Below, piece after piece: positions 36,703-45,700 of a stretch of DNA of 64,000 bases; the stretch's first letter is position 1; every line of letters starts with the position of its first letter. Both the position numbers and the translations under genes were made by a program. The notes under the pieces were generated by a model. The model was not told the origin of the DNA and did no database searches. It saw only the letters and a program-made list of their open reading frames with translations. The stretch covers positions 13,268,226 to 13,332,225 of the forward strand of contig NC_051069.1 in assembly GCF_004664715.2 (NCBI RefSeq), in the 5' to 3' direction. The DNA comes from Peromyscus leucopus. Its lineage: Eukaryota > Chordata > Mammalia > Rodentia > Cricetidae.

Positions 36703-39700
36703 AATAAATAGATAAATCTCTTTTTTTAAAAAAGGATGGAAAGAAAGAAAGTGGCTTTAGTGTTTTTCTGTTGGACACTGTGCTGGCAGATAGACACAAC
36801 TAATACCATATGAGATGCCCCCGGCCCATTGGGGATGCCTCACGCATACTACGGAAGGATTCTACCATCCCATCCAACTACATCCCCAACCCTAAGAGTT
36901 CATTACTGCCAGTTGGTGGTGGCACACATCTTTTTTTTTTTTTTTTTTTTTTTTGGTTTTTCGAGACAGGGTTTCTCTGTGTAGCTTTGCGCCTTTCCTG
37001 GAGCTCACTTGGTAGCCCAGGCTGGCCTCGAACTCACAGAGATCCGCCTGGCTCTGCCTCCCGAGTGCTGGGATTAAAGGCGTGCGCCACCAACGCCCGG
37101 CTGGTGGCACACATCTTTAATCCCAGCACTCGGGAAGCAGAGCCAGGTGGATCTCTGTGAGTTCGAGGCCAGCCTGGTTTACAAAGTGAGTTCCAGGACA
37201 GGCTCCGAAGCTACACAGAGAAACCCTGTTTTGAAAAACCCGGGGAAGGGGGTAGTTCATTACTATTCTTTTTTTTTTCTTTTTTTCTTTTTTTCTTTTT
37301 TTCCAGAGCTGAGGACCAAACCCAGGGCCTTGCATGCACTTGCTAGGCAAGCTCTCTACCACTGAGCTAAATCCCCAACCCCTACTATTCTAACTGTTAC
37401 AAAATCAACACAAAAATCTGTAGTTTAGCTGGGTGTGGGTGTAGTAGTCCACCTGGAATCACAGCATTCATGAGTCTGAGGCAGGAGGATACTGGGTTGG
37501 AGGTCAGCCTAGGTTACATAAGGGGAGGGTGGATGGAGAGATGAATACTTGGTAAGTTAACTCTAAATGGCCCTACATTATATTTGATCTGGAAGACTAT
37601 ATGCATGAGAATAGAATTTTTTTTGAAAAGAAAATGTGGAAACTTTACCCAACCAAATACAAGAAGAAATTACAGAGGTATTACTGGCTTACAAGATTAA
37701 TAGATTAGTAGATCAATGGGACACAGAGAGTCCAGCGAATGATCTTTGGATGTAAGAAAACCAAGTATATAATGAAAATATTCTGAGAAAGAGAAAATGA
37801 GTTGTCTAATAAATATGGTGGGACAAAACCAATCTCAGATCACTCACAAAAATATAGTTCAGGTACAGTAAATATCTACGTATCTCTAACTTTGATTTTA
37901 TTTGAGACAGGGCCTTAAACTCAAGGCAAGCCTCCTGCCTCAGCCTCCTGAGTACTGGGATTACAGGCACACGTCAGCATGCCCAGCTGAATACCTATAA
38001 ATCTAACTCTACAAAGATCTAGGATAAAACAGAAACAATTTTTTTTTAATATTAGAAGTTTCCCAAGTAAGGTATAAAATCCAGAAAAAAGATCTAATAA
38101 AAGAATGGAGAGTGCTCAGTAAAAAAAAACAAAGATCTAAGTGTATAAGAAGAAGCTGGAGAGTTGGCTCAGTGGTTAAGCTCATTGGCTGCTCTGCCAG
38201 AGGACCCAGGTTCTATTCCCAGCATCCACATGCTGGGTCACAACTATATGTAACCCCAGCCCCAAGGGAGCCTATACCTCTGGCCTCCTTGGACACTTAT
38301 ACTCACAGGTACAACACACACACACACACACACACCACACACACACCTAAACGTAGATTTTAAAAGTTTTTAATTGCATAAGAAATTTTAAGATTTTGTA
38401 CATCAAAATTTAATTTTTGTTTATTTATTTATTTTTGGTTTTTTTGAGACAGGGTTTCTTTGTGTAGCTTTGGGTATCCTGGAAATCTCTCTTTTGACCA
38501 GGCTGGCCTCATGATCCATGTGGGTCCCTCTGCCCCAAGTGCTAGGATTAAAGGCATGCACCACCATCACCTGGCTCAAAATTTAAAGTTTGACATACAA
38601 ATGATAGCTGAGGGTAAGTGAAATGCTGCCCATCATCTTAGTATGCTGAGGCTGAAGCAGGCAACCAGGCAACGTAGGAGGGATTTTTTTAAACATTTAT
38701 AGAAATGATTTCTGTCTCTAATGTACAATGGATACATCCAAATCATTACGGAGACAGTAAGTAACCTAATAGAAAAAATTAACAAAGCTACTGTAGAGGT
38801 ACATTCTTGTAACCTCAGAATTAAGGAGGCTGAGTCAAAACTGTGGAGCATTCTAGGCTAGCCTAGGGTACATAAGGAGTTTCAGACCAATCCTTTCTCA
38901 AAAAACAAAAACAAGGAACAGTGCTGGTAAACCATATAAGCCTGACGGCCTGAGGTCAACCCTTGGAACACGCCACCGAAGGAGAGGACTCCTGAAAGTG
39001 GTCATCTGACCCCTGCATGCATGCATGCTGTGGTACCGACACGCACTCACAACACACATACACACACTAATAATACATAACACTTTAAAAATACAAAAAT
39101 CAGGGGCTGGAGAGATGGCTCAGAGGTTAAGAGCACTGGCTGTTCTTCCAAAGGTCCTGAGTTCAATTCCCAGCAACCACATGGTGGCTCACAGCCATCT
39201 ATAATGAGATCTGGTGCCCTCTTCTGGCCTGCAGGCATACATGCAGGCAGAACACTGTATATATAATAAATAAATCTTAAAAAAAAAAACCAAAAATCAA
39301 TAATCTACAGATATATAGAAGTTGAATTTATAAATATTTTTACAAATAAAAAGTTTACTATTAAGAATTAACTTTGAGCCGGGCAGTGGTGGCACATGCC
39401 TTTAATCCCAGCATGGAGGCAGAGTCAGGTGGATCTCTGTGAGTACAAACAAGTGCACATTCTCTCACACAGACATACACACACAATTTGAAAAAATTAA
39501 CTTTGGCTGGGCATGGTGGCGCATGCCTTTAATCTCAGGACTTGGGAGGCAGAGGTAGGTGGATTTCTGTGTTCAAAGCCAGCCTGGTCTACAGTGAGTT
39601 CCAGGACAGCCAGGAGTGTATAAAGAGAGAGTTTCAAAATAATGAATGAATGAATGAATGAATGAATGAATGAATGAATGAAAGAAATCTGATCTGGTGC

Positions 39701-42700
39701 CCTGGTTGGTTTTTGTTTGCTTGTGTTTGTTTATTTTATCCAAACTAGAGAGCTAGGGTCATCTGAGAGAGGGATTACAGTTGAGAAAATGCCTCCATAA
39801 TGCTGGGCAATGCGCACACCTGTGGAGCATTTCCTTAATTAGTGAGTGAAGCAGGAGGGTCCAGGCCCTTTTAGGTGGGGCTACCGCTGGGCAGGTGGTC
39901 CTGGGTTCTGTAAGAAAACGGGCTGAACAAGCCATGAGGAGCAAGCCAGTAAGCAGTGTTCCTCCATAGTTTCTGCCTCGAGTTCCTGCCCTGACTTCCC
40001 TCGGTGATGGAGTGTGACCCGAGAGCTGTGAGCTGAAACAAAGCCTTTTCTCTCCACGTTGTTTTTGGCCAGTGTTTCATCGCAGCCACAGAAACCCTAA
40101 TGGAGACACGGGAGGATGTGGTTCAACTGCGGAGTGTTCGTCTAGCTTGCGCAGTGCCTTAGGTTTCTCCTTGGCGCTCCCACACTTAAAGTGGAGCGAA
40201 CTGTACACCTTAAAGCGGAACACAGGGGAGGTACTGAGAGCTGGTGCTGAATCACCCGAGAGTCTCCAAGCTGGAGGCTCTCTGAAGAAGACACCTCTGG
40301 GTAAGCACGTACTCCGTACAACTGCATAGACTGAATAGCCTGGGGACCTCTGACAAGGCCACAGACGAACATCTTACAGACAGAGTAGGGAGCTCAGAGG
40401 TGAAACTTTGTCCAGTAGGACCTCAGACCCAGATCTTTCTGGAAACACGGACTATGTATTCTATCACATCGGCTACCTACCTAGAAATGACATAAAAGAC
40501 CAAGAGAAAAAAGCAACACAAAACACCCTTTTCAACTTTATCCATATCAAAGAACTTAGGGCCAAGACAAAAATGTTCAGAACTGAGGAGACGGCTCGGT
40601 GGGTAAGCCTCTGGAAGAGCCGCCAGGCTCGGTGGGTAAGCCTCTGGAAGAGCAGCCAGGCTCGGTGGGTAAGCCTCTGGAAGAGCAGCCAGGCTCGGTG
40701 GGTAAGCCTCTGGAAGAGCGGCCGGTGCTCTCAGCTTCTGAGCTATTATCTCCAGCCCCTGAAAACCAGGAAATAAAAAGAACGAGCCAAGTATTTATTC
40801 TGCCTGCCTAGTACTAGCTGTCCTCAGAGGAGCCGCATAATCAAAAGGGACCCTTTAAACAGAAAGAGTCCACCTGCTAAATGAAGAAAGACTTGCAGAA
40901 TTAGATTCATATTCCTTTTGTCTCTAATGAAATGGGTCTAGATGACATAACCACCAGGGACCACTTACATGGCCCAAAGGGACAGAACCAGACGTTGGAC
41001 GTTTCTTGGAGGGTAAAATACCTTCCCTACTTGGTTAGGGATCTATATCCAACTTCCAATTTATATGAAATTCAAGAGTCTGAGGAATATATATATATTT
41101 AAATTTTAATTTATGTGCATGGGTATTTTGCTTGCATATGTATTTGTCTGTCTGCACTCCTTGCAAGTCTGATGCCTGTGGGAGCCAGAGGAGGCCATCA
41201 AATCCTCTGTACTGGAGTTAATGGATGGTTGTGAGCCACCTCTTGGGTGCTGGGAATTGAACTTGAGTCCTCTGGAAGAACAGCCAGTGCTCTTAACTGC
41301 TGAGCCCAATCCTCAGCTCCAACATTTTAACCACCACCAACTAGGAGTTAGGCATTGTGACTCATTCCTGTAATCTCAGTATTTCAGAGGCCAAGAGAGA
41401 GAAGAGGAAGCCACAAAATCCATTTCAGGGCAGCCTGTGCTACAGTGATACCCCCCCCCTTACACACACTTAAATGAAAAAATTTAAAAGTTAAACACAA
41501 AGATTCTTCAATTTGTTTGGTAACAAGGAAGCCTTATGATTCTGAATGTCAATGACTTACCACAAAATTCAATTTCTGAGTAGCCCTTCAAAAGTTGTTT
41601 TTGGAGCTTGGGACATAGTTTAGCGTGGAGTGAATGTTGAGTGTGCATGCATCCCTGTGTTAGATTCTCCAGCACCACCAAAGGAAAACAAAAAAGGCTT
41701 CAACAGTGATAATAATGTCAACAATGTTTTGTGTGGCCAGATTATTGGCAAGCTTTGAGTCATTTGGTCAATTCGAACGCAAGTTGGCAAGGGAAAGGGG
41801 CAGTTCTGTGACCAGAGACAGATGTTTGCCCAGACAAACCAAGGATGCCATTGCCCCTCAGTCAGAGAGAACAGAGGGCTGAGGAAATGAAATACCAGAA
41901 GGATCCTGACAACTATTTAATAAACCTTTGATGTGCTGTGTCAGCACGTGAAGAAGGAAAGCAATTCACGCGAGACTTAAACTCTTTAAGTGCTTTTTTA
42001 TTTCCACTAAAAAAAAAAGGAGTTCGAGCTGGTCTCTAGTGGTTTAAGCCTGTAATCCCAGCCTTTTTGAGGTGGAGGATCTAAGAGTTCAAGGTCAGAC
42101 TGGTGAGATAGCGCAGAAGGTAAAGACACTTGGCTGGCAAGCCTGACGACCTGAGTTCAGTCCCTAGAATTTATGGTGGAAAGGAGAGAACAATTCCCAA
42201 AAAGTTTTCCTTTGCCAGGTGTGGTGGCGCACGCCTTTAATCCGAGCACTCTGGAGGCAGAGGTGGGTGGACTCTGTGAGTTTCAGGCTAGTTAAGGCTA
42301 CACAATGAGACCCTGACCTCCACCCCCAAACAAAAAACAGAAACACAAATAAAACAAAAACAGTTGTCCTTGGACTTCCACACCTGTGCCATGGCACTCA
42401 TGAGCCTGAGACTAAGAAATAAATAAGAAGAGTCCAAGGTCATTTTCAGCTACAGATTAAGTATGAAACTAGCCTGGGTGACACGAGAACCTTCTGAAAA
42501 AAATAAATAATAAATAATAAATTAAAAAAAATTTGCCTGGGCTGGAGAGATGGCTCAGAGTTTAAGAGCACTGCTTGTTCTTTCAAAGGTCCTGAGTTCA
42601 ATTCCCAGCAACCACATGGTGGCTCACAACCATCTGTAATGAGATCTGGTGCCCTCTTCTGGCCTGCAGGGATATGTGCAGGCAGAACACTGTATACATA

Positions 42701-45700
42701 ATAAATAAATAAATCTTTAGAAAAAAAAATTGGTGGGGCGGTGATGGCGCACTCCTTTAATCCCAGCACTCAGGAGGCAGAGCCAGGCAGATCTCTGAGT
42801 TCGAGGCTAGCCTGGTCTCCAGAGTGAGATCCAGGACAGGCACCAAAACTACACAGAGAAACCCTGTCTCAAAAAAAAAAAAAAAAAAAAAAAAAAAAGG
42901 AAAGAATTGGGGTATAGCTTAGTGGTAGAGCACTTGGTAGCCCTGCAGCCAATCCCTGGTACTGCAAGACAAGTAGGTAGGTAGGTAGGTAGAAAGCCTA
43001 ATGTAATTGTAAACATCATTGAAGAAATATTATTTTAGGACAAGGATTTAAAGCAGTGGTTCTCAATCTTCCTAATGTTGTGTGCGACACTTTATTACAG
43101 TTCCTCGTGGTAACCCCCAAGCACAAAATTATTTTGCTGCTACTTCATAACTTATGAATTGTAATGTAAATATCTGATATGCGACCTCCCCCCCAAAAAA
43201 AAAACCTGGGCCATGACCCATTGGTTGAGAACCGCTGATTTAAAGATTGATTCAGTTAGTTATTCAAACTAACTCTAAATTCTACCCAAGCATTTCTCAA
43301 CTAACAAAAATAAGCAGATGTGAGAAGCTTGGGGGGGGGGAGGATGGGACATGACAGTTTGTCCCTTTGAAGTGTATCTGCTTAAGTATAATGCACTCTG
43401 CCATGGCAGGCAGGTACACCTTGGGGGAAGCTCATTCCTGTATGTGTGTTGTAGGTGAGTACCTGTGTACATTCCAAGAGGCCAGAGGAGGGTGTCCTGC
43501 TCTATCACTCTCTGTCCCTTAAGACAGGTCTCTCACTGAACCTGGAGCTAGGCTGGCAGCCAGCAAGTCTCAATGATGTCTCTACCTTTTCCTTCGTTGG
43601 TGCTAGGTTACAGGTGCAAGTGGCCATACCCACTGGGGCTCAGGCCCTCACCCTCAAAGCAACACTGTTGCTATCTACTGAGCCACCTCCCAGCTTCAGG
43701 AAACTCCTCCTTCCGGCTCTCTGCCCGGATCCCCTTCCTCCCCTACATTAGTAAACAGGGAGGAGAATTAATCATAGCTTACAGGTTAGAGAACAGGTGA
43801 TGAGACATTGGCGCCCTACAGCCCAGGTGAAGAGGTACAGGGGCCAAGCCTGACCTCTGTCAAGCTTATAGCTGTGTCAAAGATGGACACAGAATTAAAG
43901 GAAACTTGTCTTAAATTAAAGGAGGACAAACACCTTATTTTCCGGTCTCCAGACTCAGATACTAGACGTGGAAGTGGCACACTGCACTCTTCCATGGCTG
44001 GATGGGTTTCCAAGGCATGTCATAGCAACGGGCAAAGTATGAAAAGAAATGAGACACCTTCAGAAATGGAGGAGGACACGTGTTAGCACACTGACTGTGT
44101 GGAGGGCCTTGAGGGAGTCTAAGCCACGTCTCTCCTTACTTCATGGTAAAGCCAGCCCCGAGAAGAAAGTGATTTGTTCCAAATCACAGCAAAATGGGAG
44201 CAGCATTTGACTGAATCCGACTCTCAGAGTGAAGCTCTTCATGTCAGTCTTATAAATAGGGACCGTGTCTCTCAACAGCCAAAGCCACAGCTTAGCCAGC
44301 TTAAGTGCTGGGTGGAGTCACCTTGACAGGCACTAGCTGATCATGGAAGAGTTAGCTCCCTGGAGGGGAGCAGGCATAAACCATCTTGAGTACTGTCCTC
44401 CTCACCCTCAGTGGGTCTCCAGAACATCCCCAGTGAATGAATGAGCGTACAGGTATTTCTAATCCCAAATAAAGCTTTGAGACCCACCTGAGTTCAGCAA
44501 TTTGAAAGCAACACCAACGGGAAGGCCTGGATGGGGCCCAGGCTGACCTCTCCAGGCTATTTAGAATATCCTTGCCCTCCGAGAAGTTGGGGAGAAACTT
44601 CCAGGTGGCCCAGCAGAAACCTCCTGAACCTCAGCAGACGCCAGTCAGCTTTGCCCTCCAGACCTGCTCACTTGCCCCGAGGTACCCACTGAGGACACTT
44701 TTAATGACTTCCAAATTCTAACCTCTACTCAAGAGTGTCCCCACTGTGCTGGACTCCAAGTGGCCTTATGAGGAGACTGCAGAGCAGCCTACAGGGTGAG
44801 AGAACCATCTAGCCATCTCTTCTGGCAATACTTTGTCTTTACTGCATCAGGAGTGGAGTTCAGAGTTAACAAGTGGGGTGGACATCCAGCTCGTCAGGTC
44901 TCTGCAAGGAGGGGCACCTTTGTACCACCATGTATGTTGAGGGAGGAAGCACGCACAGAGAGACAAGGGCAGATAACAGCTAGCTGGACACCTCACCTCC
45001 TCAAATCCTTAGAGGGCTGAGCCGCTAAATCCACAGCCCTATGTATCCAGGGTTGATGTAGGCACAAGATCACATTCGCCCTACCTAGATCCATCCTGAC
45101 TAGCAGGGATGTCCAGCTGTGTAGGCTTGGGACTGGGTGGGAGCAGGAATTTACAGTTTCATCCGTAAGCTGCGTCTTCCCTCAAATAATCTCATCCACA
45201 CGCCCTCAAGACTTCAAGAGTTAAATCCCACACTCCGCAGGGCTGGTCCTGAATTCATTATGTGGTCCAGGACGACCCTGAATCTCAGCTCACGTAAGAG
45301 CTTCCCAGAGGTCTGCAAGCGTAAACCATCTTGGATACCGTGCTGGGATTGTAGGTGTGCATCACCAACGCCTGGTTTATACCGTGCTGAGGATCGAACC
45401 CAAGGCCTTGTGCATGCTAGGTAAACATTACACTCACAGCTCCCATTCTTGATGCCACCTCGTGTCTCCCCTGCCCCCTTACTCTCCTCCAGCTACAAGA
45501 ACTTTCCTTTCCTCCCAGGTCGACTTTGGACCAGCTCTCCGGGCTTGGAGACCGGCCCCAGCCCGCCCGGGCCTGGCGAATGGGGTGCGGCCGAGTCGTG
45601 CTGGGACAGCTCCACGCTACCTCCGGGGAAGCCGCGTGTGCTCCTAGATCTCGCTGGGAGAGGAGAGGAGAGGATTTTGCAGGGGCCCGCAGGGAAGCAC

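Noticed and set aside
39735..40115. Possible LTR of an endogenous retrovirus
   Set aside because: It is a known-looking high-copy rodent repeat, but I saw no paired LTR, primer-binding site or retroviral coding sequence nearby, so I left the family open.
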